Source: JBHJHP01 sp042219855 (GTDB lineage: Bacteria; Bacteroidota; Bacteroidia; Bacteroidales; UBA5342). From it: a stretch of 64,000 nucleotides of DNA. Positions within the stretch are counted from its first letter, which is position 1. The number at the start of each line of letters is the position of its first letter. Position numbers and translations under genes: made by a program. Below are positions 8,153 to 18,700 of this stretch, in pieces. The stretch covers positions 417,472 to 481,471 of the forward strand of contig NZ_JBHJHP010000005.1 in the NCBI RefSeq assembly GCF_042219855.1, in the 5' to 3' direction. Under the pieces are notes generated by a model. The model made no database searches. It worked only from the letters and a program-made list of their open reading frames with translations, and was not told the DNA's origin.

Positions 8153-9490
8153 TTATGTTCTGTCAGAGAGCGTAATATACTCCTGTCTTGGTGATACATT
8201 TTTATATGCCGGGCGAATAATCCTTCTGCTTTGGAAAGTTACTTCCTCAATTCTGTGGGCACACCATCCAGTTATTCTTGCCACCGCAAAAATCGGAGTG
8301 AACAATTCTTTGGGAATTTTAATGCTGTTATACACATAACCCGAATAAAAGTCAACATTGGCAGATACGGTTTTGGAGCTGCCTCCTTTGAATTTTGAAA
8401 ATACTTCAGGTGCAAGACGTTCAACGGTGTTATACAGATAATACTCATCCAGATTACCTTTTTCTTCAGCCAGCATACGCGCCTGTTCTTTTAATAGAAC
8501 CGCACGGGGATCTGATTTGGTATATATGGCATGGCCTATTCCATATATTTTACCTGAACCATCAAATGCCTCCCCTTTTAGTATTTTCATCAGGTAAGCG
8601 GCAACTTCCGATTCATCGTCCCAGTGTTTTACATTCTTCTTAATATTTTTCATCATCTCGAGTACCTTGAGGTTTGCTCCACCATGCAGGCGCCCTTTAA
8701 GTGAACCAATTGCAGCACCAATGGCCGAATAGGTATCTGTTTGCGATGAACTGACCACGCGGGTTGTAAACGATGAGTTATTCCCGCCACCGTGTTCTGC
8801 GTGCAGTACAAGACAAAGATCAAGGACTGAAGCTTCAAGTGCGGTATAATCCCTTCCTTTTAACATGTAAAGAAAGTTTTCAGCAGTACTCAGATCAGGT
8901 TGCGGATGTCTTATGATCAGTGATTTTCTTTGATAGGAATGACGCATTCCATAATATGCATACGCAGTAATTACTGGAAATTTAGCAATAAGATTCAGGG
9001 ACTGATCGATCAGATTCGGAAGGCTGTAATCTTCTGCTTTGGGATCTTCGGAATATAAACTTAAGACTGATCTGGCCAGCATATTCATGACGTCCTGTCC
9101 GCGAAGTGAAAGGATCATGTTTTTTGAAAAGAACTGTGGCAGATCCCTCAGCGTTGTTAAGTAATCCGAAAATTCCTGAAGCTCCGTCTTATTCGGTAGC
9201 TTCCCGGCTAAAAGCAAAAAGGCAGTTTCGTCAAATCCATGACGTCCGCATTGCTGAAAACCATGCACCAGGTCACTTATTTCAACTCCCCTGTAGAACA
9301 GGTTCCCCTCTACCGGTACTATCTTATCATTCTCCTTCACATAACCTACAACATCCCCGATGTTCGTTAACCCAACAAGTACACCGGATCCATCGGCGTT
9401 ACGCAAGCCCCGTTTTACATTGTAGGTATTATATAACTCCTTGTCAATCTGACAGGCATCATAAACCAAATCTGCTAAATTCTCAACCAT
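8153..9490 (-). CDS. gltA: Citrate synthase
   Basis: Condenses acetyl-CoA with oxaloacetate to citrate, the entry to the TCA cycle. 445 residues from the ATG at 9490; an in-frame TTG at 9496 is less likely. Family features: LHAEHGGGNNSSF with a catalytic-site His near residue 231, GIGHAIYTKSDPRA with the second His near 317, and VDFYSGYVY with the catalytic Asp near 380. Length and these motifs fit the citrate synthase family well; a 2-methylcitrate synthase cannot be wholly excluded, but no prp genes are nearby. It follows argH by 15 bases and ends in a strong terminator, so the two are probably cotranscribed; both connect central carbon and arginine metabolism (fumarate is an argH product). 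Confidence 0.93.
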   Translation of the reverse strand: MVENLADLVYDACQIDKELYNTYNVKRGLRNADGSGVLVGLTNIGDVVGYVKENDKIVPVEGNLFYRGVEISDLVHGFQQCGRHGFDETAFLLLAGKLPNKTELQEFSDYLTTLRDLPQFFSKNMILSLRGQDVMNMLARSVLSLYSEDPKAEDYSLPNLIDQSLNLIAKFPVITAYAYYGMRHSYQRKSLIIRHPQPDLSTAENFLYMLKGRDYTALEASVLDLCLVLHAEHGGGNNSSFTTRVVSSSQTDTYSAIGAAIGSLKGRLHGGANLKVLEMMKNIKKNVKHWDDESEVAAYLMKILKGEAFDGSGKIYGIGHAIYTKSDPRAVLLKEQARMLAEEKGNLDEYYLYNTVERLAPEVFSKFKGGSSKTVSANVDFYSGYVYNSIKIPKELFTPIFAVARITGWCAHRIEEVTFQSRRIIRPAYKNVSPRQEYITLSDRT

Positions 9491-9505
9491 AACCAATTAT
9501 TTTAT

Positions 9506-10843
9506 TTACTGTTCTTTTACCAAAAGATCTAATGCATTGTTTACCTTTTCAAAATTAAACTGACCAAAAATTCCGTCAAAATAAGAAGCTATTTCTCTGG
9601 TGCATAAGTTACCTATACTGCCTTCATGTGTATGTGTAACTTCCTTTTGCGGATGATAATTCCCTGCCTCAATATCCAGTCCGATCTTTTTATAAGCCTC
9701 CCTGAACGGGACACCATCCAGTACCATCCTGTTCACCTCCTCAACACTGAACAGATAGGCATATTTATCATCTTCCAGTATGGAATCATTAATTTTTATT
9801 TCCTTCAACGTATGAACCGAAATCTCAATGCACTTATTCAGATCCTCAAACGCAGGAATAAACACCTCCTTAATTATCTGCATATCCCTGAAATAACCGG
9901 AAGGCAGGTTTGTCATGACTGAACTTATGGTAACCGGAACAGATTGAATTACATTACATCTGGCCCTAACCAACTCGAATACATCCGGATTCTTTTTGTG
10001 TGGCATTATACTTGAACCGGTTGTAAATGCATCCGGCAAAGTAATAAAACCAAAATTCTGGCTTGAATACAGACAGGCATCCATGGCCAGCCGTCCAAGT
10101 GTCGAAGCAATTCCGGCCAACGCAAAACCTACTGTTTTTTCCATCTTTCCCCGCCCCATCTGTGCATACACAACGTTATAATTCATGGTGTCAAAACCAA
10201 GCAGGTCTGTAGTCAGCTGTCGTTTTAAAGGGAATGAAGAACCATAACCAGCAGCAGAACCCAGGGGGTTTCGGTTGGTTATTTTCCATGCTGCAAGTAA
10301 GGTTTGTAAATCGTCTGCAAGACTTTCGGCATAAGCGCCGAACCATAAACCAAATGACGATGGCATGGCCACCTGCAAATGTGTATATCCGGGCAACAGC
10401 ACGTCCCTGTACTTTTCGCTCAGTTCCTGTAAGCTGGTAAACAATGCTTTAACATTCCCGGCCAGTTCTTCAATTTGCTTTCTTGCATAAATCTTAAGAT
10501 CCACTAAAACCTGATCATTTCTGGATCGTCCACTGTGAATTTTCTTACCCACATCACCTAACCTATTAGTAAGCAAAAACTCAACCTGGGAATGGACATC
10601 TTCAATTCCATCCTCTATTGCAAAATTACCACTCTTTATATCATGGTAAATACTCCGCAGTTCCTTCTGAAGGACGGGTAATTCATCATCAGCTATCAGC
10701 TTAATTTGATTAAGCATGGCTATATGAGCCAAGGAACCCAATACATCTGATTCCGCAAGGTAATAATCCAGTTCACGATCTTTACCAACGGTGAATGATT
10801 CCACCATGTCGTTCACGGATACATTTTTTTCCCATAATTTCAT
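9506..10843 (-). CDS. argH: Argininosuccinate lyase
   Basis: Last step of arginine synthesis: argininosuccinate to arginine plus fumarate. 445 residues when started at ATG 10843 (MKLWEKN), which matches the usual family start. In-frame codons up to 10885 would add 14 residues but bring the start closer to the promoter and add no family sequence. The fumarase-superfamily signature GSSIMPHKKNPD is at about residues 273-284, and SGRSRNDQ, a substrate-binding motif of ArgH, is present. No other arginine gene is in the window, so the arg genes here are split. A consensus promoter lies at 10902-10933. Confidence 0.95.
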   Translation of the reverse strand: MKLWEKNVSVNDMVESFTVGKDRELDYYLAESDVLGSLAHIAMLNQIKLIADDELPVLQKELRSIYHDIKSGNFAIEDGIEDVHSQVEFLLTNRLGDVGKKIHSGRSRNDQVLVDLKIYARKQIEELAGNVKALFTSLQELSEKYRDVLLPGYTHLQVAMPSSFGLWFGAYAESLADDLQTLLAAWKITNRNPLGSAAGYGSSFPLKRQLTTDLLGFDTMNYNVVYAQMGRGKMEKTVGFALAGIASTLGRLAMDACLYSSQNFGFITLPDAFTTGSSIMPHKKNPDVFELVRARCNVIQSVPVTISSVMTNLPSGYFRDMQIIKEVFIPAFEDLNKCIEISVHTLKEIKINDSILEDDKYAYLFSVEEVNRMVLDGVPFREAYKKIGLDIEAGNYHPQKEVTHTHEGSIGNLCTREIASYFDGIFGQFNFEKVNNALDLLVKEQ

Positions 10844-10901
10844 AATCATCAAATAAGAGGTAAATAAATTCAGATAGGCATTCAATCTGATCCGGGGAAT
10901 G

Positions 10902-10933
10902 CAAATCTATCATAAACGGACTGTTTGTTCAAG
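10902..10933 (-). promoter_or_regulatory. Promoter of argH-gltA
   Basis: Minus strand: CTTG (10930-10933), 20-base spacer, TAGATTTG (10902-10909). Fits the Bacteroidota consensus and leaves a leader of roughly 50 bases before the ATG at 10843. Confidence 0.6.
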
Positions 10934-10979
10934 TCAAAATTATAACATGACACGCCCGGTGCATAAAAAAACAGAATGA

Positions 10980-11300
10980 CTAAGCTTCACCCTGCGGACC
11001 GAATCCCATGGGGATATTATGGTTGTTTCCTCCTTCAGGCAAATTAATAGTTCCGTGAAAAGATTCAAATTTCTTAATATTTTCCTGTAATGCCAGCATT
11101 AAACGTTTGGCATGTTCCGGTGTCAGCACTATTCTTGATTTTACCTTTGCTTTGGGTATTCCCGGCATTATGCGCACAAAGTCCACTACAAATTCACTGC
11201 TCGAGTGCGTGATGATTGCCAGATTGGAATATGTTCCCTGCGCTACTTCTTCGGTGAGTTCAATATTAATCTGCCCCTTTTTATCCTGTTTATTTTCCAT
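10980..11300 (-). CDS. DUF3467 family protein
   Basis: 106 residues from ATG 11300 (MENKQDKKG). A further in-frame 17 codons reach to 11351 but run through the rpoC terminator, so the shorter form is chosen. The core ITHSSSEFVVDFVRIMPG followed by KAKVKSRIVLTPEHAKRL is characteristic of DUF3467, a small family of unknown function common in Bacteroidota. It lies directly downstream of rpoC but beyond a strong hairpin, so it is either expressed by readthrough or from a weak promoter near 11320. The C-terminus is Gly/Asn/Pro-rich. No enzymatic motif visible. Confidence 0.85.
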   Translation of the reverse strand: MENKQDKKGQINIELTEEVAQGTYSNLAIITHSSSEFVVDFVRIMPGIPKAKVKSRIVLTPEHAKRLMLALQENIKKFESFHGTINLPEGGNNHNIPMGFGPQGEA

Positions 11301-11324
11301 GTTTTTAACTTTTTCGCTAAGATA

Positions 11325-11356
11325 CAAAAAAAGGGTGTCTTTAAAAGACACCCTTT
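11325..11356 (-). terminator. Terminator after rpoC
   Basis: AAAGGGTGTCTTT (11330-11342) pairs with AAAGACACCCTTT (11344-11356); the apex must open to a small loop. On the minus strand it runs straight into TTTTTTT. It lies about 20 bases after the rpoC stop and before the DUF3467 start. Confidence 0.85.
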
Positions 11357-11376
11357 ATCTATAGTTTTTGTAACTG

Positions 11377-14300
11377 CTATTCACCTAAAGCCTCAACAGA
11401 ATCCGTAATGTTTTTTCTGGCATTTACCAGTTTTTCATACTCTTCTTTTGAACCTACAACCAGTTTATCGTACTCTCTTAAACCGGTACCTGCAGGTATA
11501 AGGTGACCACAAATCACATTTTCCTTCAATCCTTCCAGATCGTCAACTTTTCCATTGATTGCAGCTTCATTCAGCACTTTAGTCGTTTCCTGGAATGACG
11601 CAGCAGACATGAACGATTTAGTTTGCAGTGCAGCACGTGTAATCCCCTGAAGCACCTGACTTGATGTTGCAGGAATAGCATCCCTTGCTTCAACCGGTTT
11701 CAGGTCTCTACGCTTAAGCTGGCTGTTTTCATCACGCAAACGACGGGATGTAACAATCTGACCTTCTCTGAGTGTTGTTGAGTCTCCTTTTTCAACTACA
11801 ACTTTCTTGCCCCAGATGTGATCATTTTCTTCCATGAACTCGTTCTTGTCCACAATTTGTTTCTCAAGGAAAATAGTATCTCCCGGATCTTCGATATACA
11901 CTTTACGCATCATCTGACGAACGATAACCTCAAAGTGCTTGTCGTTAATCTTAACACCCTGCAGACGGTACACATCCTGTACTTCATTAACAATATACTC
12001 CTGTACCTTGGTAGGACCTTTGATATTCAGAATATCATTCGGTGTAATGGCTCCGTCAGACAGCGGAATACCGGCACGGATATAATCGTTTTCCTGAACC
12101 AGGATCTGTTTTGAAAGCGGCACAAGGTATTTTTTCACCTCTCCGGCTTTTGAAGTGATGATGATCTCGCGGTTACCACGTTTAATTTTTCCGAATGAAA
12201 CTTCTCCGTCAATTTCAGCTACTACTGCCGGGTTAGACGGGTTCCTTGCTTCAAATAACTCGGTAACACGTGGAAGACCACCTGTGATATCACCTGCTTT
12301 ACCAACAGCACGCGGAATCTTCACAAGTATCTGACCGCTTTTAACTGCAGTACCTTCCTGGATAGAAATGTGCGCTCCTACAGGCAGGTTGTATGATTTC
12401 AGGACATCGCCCTTATCATTTACAATCTGCATACTCGGAATCTTGTTCTTGTCTTTGGTTTCTGTGATAATTTTCTCACTTAAACCTGTCTGTTCATCCG
12501 ATTCACGCTTATAGGTTACACCTTCAATCACATTTTCAAATTCAACCTTACCGGCCATTTCCGATATGATAACGGCGTTATAAGGATCCCATTCACAGAT
12601 TTTGGTGTTTTTCTCAATATCCGCTCCTGGTTTGATGTACAGTTTTGAACCGTAAGGAATGGTATGTGTCGATAATACAATATTTGTTTTCTTATCGATA
12701 ATACGCATCTCTGCAAGACGGCCGATGACGACATCAATATTTTTACCAAACTCATCCACGTGAGGGACAGTACGTAACTCTTCAAATTCGGCAACACCGT
12801 CATATTTAGAGATTACACTGTTATCAGTTGCAATGTTTCCTGCAGTACCACCTACGTGGAACGTACGCAGTGTTAACTGTGTACCAGGTTCACCGATTGA
12901 CTGTGCTGCAATAACACCAACAGCTTCTCCTTTCTGAACCATCTTGCTTGTTGAAAGGTTGCGTCCATAACATTTGGCACAAACACCTCTCTTGGATTCA
13001 CAGGTCAGAACCGATCTTACTTCAACTGTTTCCAGTGGTGAATTTGCAATCAGGTTAGTCACCTGTTCTGTGATGATTTCGCCGGAACGAACAATCAGAT
13101 CACCCGTTTGCGGATGATAAATATCATGAACAGTTACACGTCCAAGAATTCTTTCCTCCAGAGATGCAACAATTTCTTCTTTGTTCTTAATAGCAGAAAT
13201 ACTTAACCCACGCAGCGTTCCACAGTCTTCTTCCGTAATAATTACATCCTGCGAAACGTCTACCAAACGACGGGTAAGATATCCAGCATCAGCTGTTTTA
13301 AGAGCCGTATCCGCAAGACCCTTACGGGCACCGTGAGTAGAAATAAAATACTCAAGAACCGAAAGTCCTTCCTTAAAGTTAGACAAAATCGGGTTCTCAA
13401 TAATCTGACCTCCCTCAGCACCGGACTTCTGTGGTTTTGCCATCAATCCCCTCATACCGGATAACTGACGGATCTGTTCTTTAGAACCCCTTGCACCGGA
13501 ATCAAGCATCATATAAACTGAGTTGAAACCCTGGTTATCTGTGCTTAACTGTCTCATTACCGTTGAGGTCAGCCTTGAGTTAATATGCGTCCAGGTATCA
13601 ATAATCTGATTATAACGTTCATTATTTGTAATGAAACCCATGTTATAATTAGCCATTATATCTTCAACTTCAGCATAACCTTCAGTAACCAGTGTTTCTT
13701 TCTCTTCAGGAATAATAACATCTTCCAGGTTAAAGGAAAGACCTCCTCTGAAGGCATTATAGTAACCCATATCCTTAATAGCATCAAGGAAATCAGCAGT
13801 AACAGCGGTACCACACTTCTTATAGATGGTTCCGATGATATCACGTAATGATTTCTTGGTCAGAATTTTGTTAATATAACCAACCTCTTTTGGAACGGCT
13901 TCATTAAAGAGCACCCTTCCAACGGTTGTATCAATGATTCTGATTATAATATTTCCTTCCTCATCCACATCGGTGGTTCGCACCTTAATTTTGGCATGCA
14001 GCGCTACCCTTTTCTCATTGTAAGCAATGAGTACCTCTTCGGGTGAATAGAATGTAATCCCTTCACCTTTAGCTCCGTCGCGCTCCTTGGTAATATAGTA
14101 CAGACCCAAAACCATGTCCTGAGAAGGAACGGTAATCGGAGCTCCGTTAGCCGGGTTAAGAATATTATGAGATGCAAGCATTAACATCTGTGCCTCAAGA
14201 ATTGCCGCATTTCCCAGTGGTAAATGAACAGCCATCTGGTCACCGTCGAAGTCGGCGTTGAACGCTGTACATGCCAGCGGATGCAACTGAATGGCCTTAC

Positions 14301-15666
14301 CTTCTATAAGCTTGGGCTGGAAGGCCTGTATACCTAAACGGTGCAGTGTCGGAGCACGGTTCAACATAACAGGATGTCCTTTCAAAACGTTTTCCAGGAT
14401 ATCCCAGATTACAGGCTCCCTTCTGTCCACAATCTTTTTGGCAGATTTTACTGTTTTTACAATTCCTCTTTCAATCAGCTTTCTGATCACAAAAGGTTTG
14501 TAAAGCTCTGCAGCCATCTCCTTAGGAATACCGCACTCGTGCATTTTAAGTTCCGGTCCGACAACAATTACAGAACGGGCTGAATAGTCAACCCTTTTAC
14601 CGAGCAGGTTCTGACGGAAACGTCCCTGTTTTCCTTTCAGACTGTCTGAAAGAGATTTCAACGGACGATTTGCTTCCGTTTTAACTGCACTGGCTTTTCT
14701 TGAGTTATCGAACAAACTGTCAACGGCTTCCTGGAGCATACGTTTTTCGTTACGTAAAATCACTTCAGGAGCCTTAATATCTATCAGTCGTTTTAACCTG
14801 TTGTTACGGATGATTACCCTTCTGTAAAGGTCATTAAGATCCGATGTCGCAAAACGTCCACCATCCAGCGGAACCAATGGTCTTAACTCAGGAGGAATAA
14901 CAGGAACAATTTTCACAATCATCCATTCCGGCTTATTTCTTCCTCTTGATGCACGAAATGCTTCCACTACCTGAAGTCTTTTCAATGCTTCATTTTTACG
15001 TTGCTGCGACGTTTCATTGTTTGCTTTGTGACGAAGATCGTACGATAAACCATCGAGGTCAAGACGAGACAACAGATCATAAATTGCCTCTGCTCCCATT
15101 CTTGCAATGAACTTATTCGGATCATCATCATCAAGCATTTGGTTTTCTCTAGGAATAGTATCCATGATATCAAGATACTCCTGTTCTGTGAGAAAATCCA
15201 TCACATTAATCCCGTCTTCTTCTTTTATTCCCGGCTGTATAACAACATATCGTTCATAATAAATTATGCTGTCCAGTTTCTTTGTCGGTAATCCAAGAAG
15301 ATATCCAATTTTATTTGGTAAAGATTTAAAGTACCAGATGTGAGCCACAGGAACTACAAGCTGTATATGTCCCATACGTTCCCTTCTCACCTTCTTTTCA
15401 GTGACTTCAACACCACAACGGTCACAAACGATCCCCTTGTAACGAATACGCTTATATTTACCGCAATGACACTCATAATCCTTTACAGGGCCAAAAATCC
15501 TTTCACAGAAAAGACCGTCCCTTTCAGGTTTATAAGTTCGGTAGTTGATTGTCTCTGGCTTCGTAACCTCACCGCTTGAACGCTCCAGTACTTCTTCAGG
15601 AGAAGTCAAACCGATTGAAATGCGGGTAAAATTACTTTTAACTTTATTATCTTTTCTGAATGCCAT
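11377..15666 (-). CDS. rpoC: DNA-directed RNA polymerase subunit beta'
   Basis: 1429 residues, normal for Bacteroidota. It carries the N-terminal zinc site C66, C68, C81, C84, the catalytic magnesium loop NADFDGDQM at about residues 466-474, and a second zinc site in CESKRGVCAKCYG. With RpoB it forms the active centre and the DNA clamp. It starts 53 bases after the rpoB stop with no promoter or terminator between them, so it belongs to the rplKAJL-rpoBC transcription unit. A strong terminator follows. Confidence 0.99.
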   Translation of the reverse strand: MAFRKDNKVKSNFTRISIGLTSPEEVLERSSGEVTKPETINYRTYKPERDGLFCERIFGPVKDYECHCGKYKRIRYKGIVCDRCGVEVTEKKVRRERMGHIQLVVPVAHIWYFKSLPNKIGYLLGLPTKKLDSIIYYERYVVIQPGIKEEDGINVMDFLTEQEYLDIMDTIPRENQMLDDDDPNKFIARMGAEAIYDLLSRLDLDGLSYDLRHKANNETSQQRKNEALKRLQVVEAFRASRGRNKPEWMIVKIVPVIPPELRPLVPLDGGRFATSDLNDLYRRVIIRNNRLKRLIDIKAPEVILRNEKRMLQEAVDSLFDNSRKASAVKTEANRPLKSLSDSLKGKQGRFRQNLLGKRVDYSARSVIVVGPELKMHECGIPKEMAAELYKPFVIRKLIERGIVKTVKSAKKIVDRREPVIWDILENVLKGHPVMLNRAPTLHRLGIQAFQPKLIEGKAIQLHPLACTAFNADFDGDQMAVHLPLGNAAILEAQMLMLASHNILNPANGAPITVPSQDMVLGLYYITKERDGAKGEGITFYSPEEVLIAYNEKRVALHAKIKVRTTDVDEEGNIIIRIIDTTVGRVLFNEAVPKEVGYINKILTKKSLRDIIGTIYKKCGTAVTADFLDAIKDMGYYNAFRGGLSFNLEDVIIPEEKETLVTEGYAEVEDIMANYNMGFITNNERYNQIIDTWTHINSRLTSTVMRQLSTDNQGFNSVYMMLDSGARGSKEQIRQLSGMRGLMAKPQKSGAEGGQIIENPILSNFKEGLSVLEYFISTHGARKGLADTALKTADAGYLTRRLVDVSQDVIITEEDCGTLRGLSISAIKNKEEIVASLEERILGRVTVHDIYHPQTGDLIVRSGEIITEQVTNLIANSPLETVEVRSVLTCESKRGVCAKCYGRNLSTSKMVQKGEAVGVIAAQSIGEPGTQLTLRTFHVGGTAGNIATDNSVISKYDGVAEFEELRTVPHVDEFGKNIDVVIGRLAEMRIIDKKTNIVLSTHTIPYGSKLYIKPGADIEKNTKICEWDPYNAVIISEMAGKVEFENVIEGVTYKRESDEQTGLSEKIITETKDKNKIPSMQIVNDKGDVLKSYNLPVGAHISIQEGTAVKSGQILVKIPRAVGKAGDITGGLPRVTELFEARNPSNPAVVAEIDGEVSFGKIKRGNREIIITSKAGEVKKYLVPLSKQILVQENDYIRAGIPLSDGAITPNDILNIKGPTKVQEYIVNEVQDVYRLQGVKINDKHFEVIVRQMMRKVYIEDPGDTIFLEKQIVDKNEFMEENDHIWGKKVVVEKGDSTTLREGQIVTSRRLRDENSQLKRRDLKPVEARDAIPATSSQVLQGITRAALQTKSFMSAASFQETTKVLNEAAINGKVDDLEGLKENVICGHLIPAGTGLREYDKLVVGSKEEYEKLVNARKNITDSVEALGE

Positions 15667-15719
15667 AAAGCAATATATTAAAAATCAAAAATTCAATTAA
15701 AGAACACCACTTACTCTTA

Positions 15720-18700
15720 CTACTCCAGGTTAATGCTTAAGCCTAAACCACGAAGTTCATGTAACAATACATTCAGGGATTCCGGAATACCTGGTGTAGG
15801 CATTGAATCTCCTTTCACGATTGCTTCGTAAGCCTTTGCTCTTCCTATAACATCATCAGACTTAACAGTAAGAATTTCCTGTAAAATATGAGATGCACCA
15901 AATGCTTCAAGAGCCCAGACCTCCATCTCACCAAAACGCTGACCACCAAACTGTGCTTTACCACCGAGAGGCTGCTGTGTAATAAGTGAGTAAGGACCAA
16001 TGGAACGGGCATGCATTTTATCCTCAACCATATGACCCAGTTTCAGCATGTAAATTTCACCTACTGTTGCCGGCTGATCGAAAGGCTCACCTGTTCCTCC
16101 GTCGTAGAGCTGAGATTTACCGAATGCAGGCAGATTAGCCTTGGCCATCCAGTTGTCAATATCCTCCAGTTTTGCTCCGTCAAAAATCGGTGTTCCAAAT
16201 GTACAACCCAGTACTCTTCCGGCCCATCCCAGAACAGTTTCGTAAATCTGTCCGAGGTTCATCCTTGAAGGCACACCCAGTGGGTTCAGTACGATATCAA
16301 CAGGAGAACCATCTTCAAGGAACGGCATATCTTCGAAACGTACAATGCGTGAAACAATACCTTTGTTACCATGACGTCCGGCCATTTTATCACCAACAGT
16401 AAGTTTACGCTTTTTAGCAATGTAAACCTTAGCTAACTGCACAATGCCTGCAGGCAAATCATCACCAACCTGTATGCTGTTTTTGCGTCTTTTGGTTCTG
16501 GCATCAAGCTCTTTAAATTTCAACTGATAATTCATAATTAACTGACGAATCATGTCATTCTTATGTTTATCAGTAGTCCATTTATCGATATTAATGTCTT
16601 CGTAATTCAGTTCAGAAAGCTGCTTTTGAGTAAACTTCACACCCTTAGGAATAACTTCCGTACCAAGGTTGTCTTTAACACCCTGTGATGTTTTACCATT
16701 TACAAGAACAAACAGTTTTTCTATCAGTCGTTCTTTATAGGCTACAGCCTTTTCTTCAAACTCTGTATCAATTTTAGTAATGATCTGTTTGTCACCGGCT
16801 CTGCCCTTGCGTGATTTAACAGCACGTGAGAACAGTTTTTTGTCGATAACCACACCGGACAAAGAAGGAGAAGCTTTCAATGAAGCATCCTTAACATCAC
16901 CTGCCTTATCACCGAAGATGGCGCGAAGCAGTTTTTCTTCCGGTGATGGATCTGATTCCCCTTTCGGAGTGATCTTACCAATTAAAATATCACCTGGTTT
17001 AATATGAGCGCCAATTCGGATCAATCCGTTTTCATCAAGATCCTTTGTTGCTTCTTCACTTACGTTCGGAATATCTGAAGTCAATTCTTCAAGACCACGT
17101 TTGGTATCTCTGACCTCAAGTGCATACTCATCTATATGGATGGATGTGAAAAGGTCTTCGCGTACAACACGTTCAGAAATTACAATTGCATCCTCAAAGT
17201 TGTATCCTTTCCAGGGCATAAAAGCGACACGAAGGTTACGTCCCAGTGCCAGCTCACCATTATCTGTAGAGTACCCTTCGGTAAGAATCTGACCTTTTAC
17301 AACAGATTCACCTTTTTCCACAATCGGACGAAGGTTGATACATGTATTCTGGTTTGTTTTGTTGAATTTCGGTACGCGGTATACCTTCAGGTTATCATCA
17401 AAAGAGACAAATGCTTCATCGTCCGTACGTTCGTAACGGATAACAATTTCTTCAGCATCCACACGTTCCACTACGCCGTTGTGTTCTGCAACAAGCTGTG
17501 TTCTTGTATCTTTAACAATCTTACCTTCAAGTCCTGTACCAACCAGCGGTGCTTCAGGCGAAATTAAAGGAACGGCCTGGCGCATCATGTTTGATCCCAT
17601 CAACGCACGGTTCGCATCGTCATGTTCAAGGAACGGAATGAGTGATGCTGCAATCGATGCAATCTGGTTTGGTGCAACGTCCATCATATCCACTTCTGAA
17701 CCTTCAGCAAGTGGAAAGTCACCATCTAATCTGGCTTTAACTTTCTGATTAACAAAACTACCGTCTTCATTTAACGGTGCATTTGCCTGTGCGATGGTTC
17801 TTCCTTCTTCCTCTTCCGCACTCAAATATATTGATCCCTCAATTGAAAGGTCTACAACGCCCTCTTTTACCTTACGATACGGCGTCTCAATAAACCCAAG
17901 ATTATTGATTTTTGCATAAACACAAAGAGAAGAGATCAAACCAATGTTTGGACCTTCCGGTGTTTCAATAGGACAAAGGCGTCCGTAATGTGTATAGTGA
18001 ACGTCACGCACCTCAAAACCGGCACGTTCACGCGACAGACCACCGGGTCCCAATGCAGACATACGCCGTTTATGGGTCATTTCAGCCAATGGGTTGGTCT
18101 GATCCATAAACTGTGAAAGGGCGTTTGTTCCAAAGAATGAATTGATAACGGATGAAATTGTTTTTGAGTTGATCAGGTCGATCGGAGCAAAAACTTCATT
18201 ATCACGTACATTCATTCTTTCACGAATCGTTCTTGCCATACGTGAAAGCCCGACACCAAACTGGTTATAAAGCTGTTCACCAACGGTACGTACACGACGG
18301 TTACTCAAGTGGTCAATATCGTCCACATCCGTTTTGGAATTAATCAATTCAATCAGATGTTTGATAATCGCAATAATATCCTGTTTGGTCAGTACGCGTT
18401 CTTCCATATCAATGTCCATGCCGAGCTTTTTATTGATACGGTAACGGCCTACATCACCAAGGTCATATCTTTTATCTGAAAAGAACAGTTTATCCAATAC
18501 ATCACGTGCAGCCATATCATCTGCCGGTTCAGCATTACGCAGCTGACGGTAAATGTGATATACAGCTTCCTTTTCAGAGTTACACGGGTCTTTTTGTAAC
18601 GTATTGTAAATGATAGCGAAATCTGAATGGCTTAAATCCTCCTTATGCAGAAGAATAGTTTGTGTGCCGGAATTCAGAATTTCCTCAATATGTTCATTTT

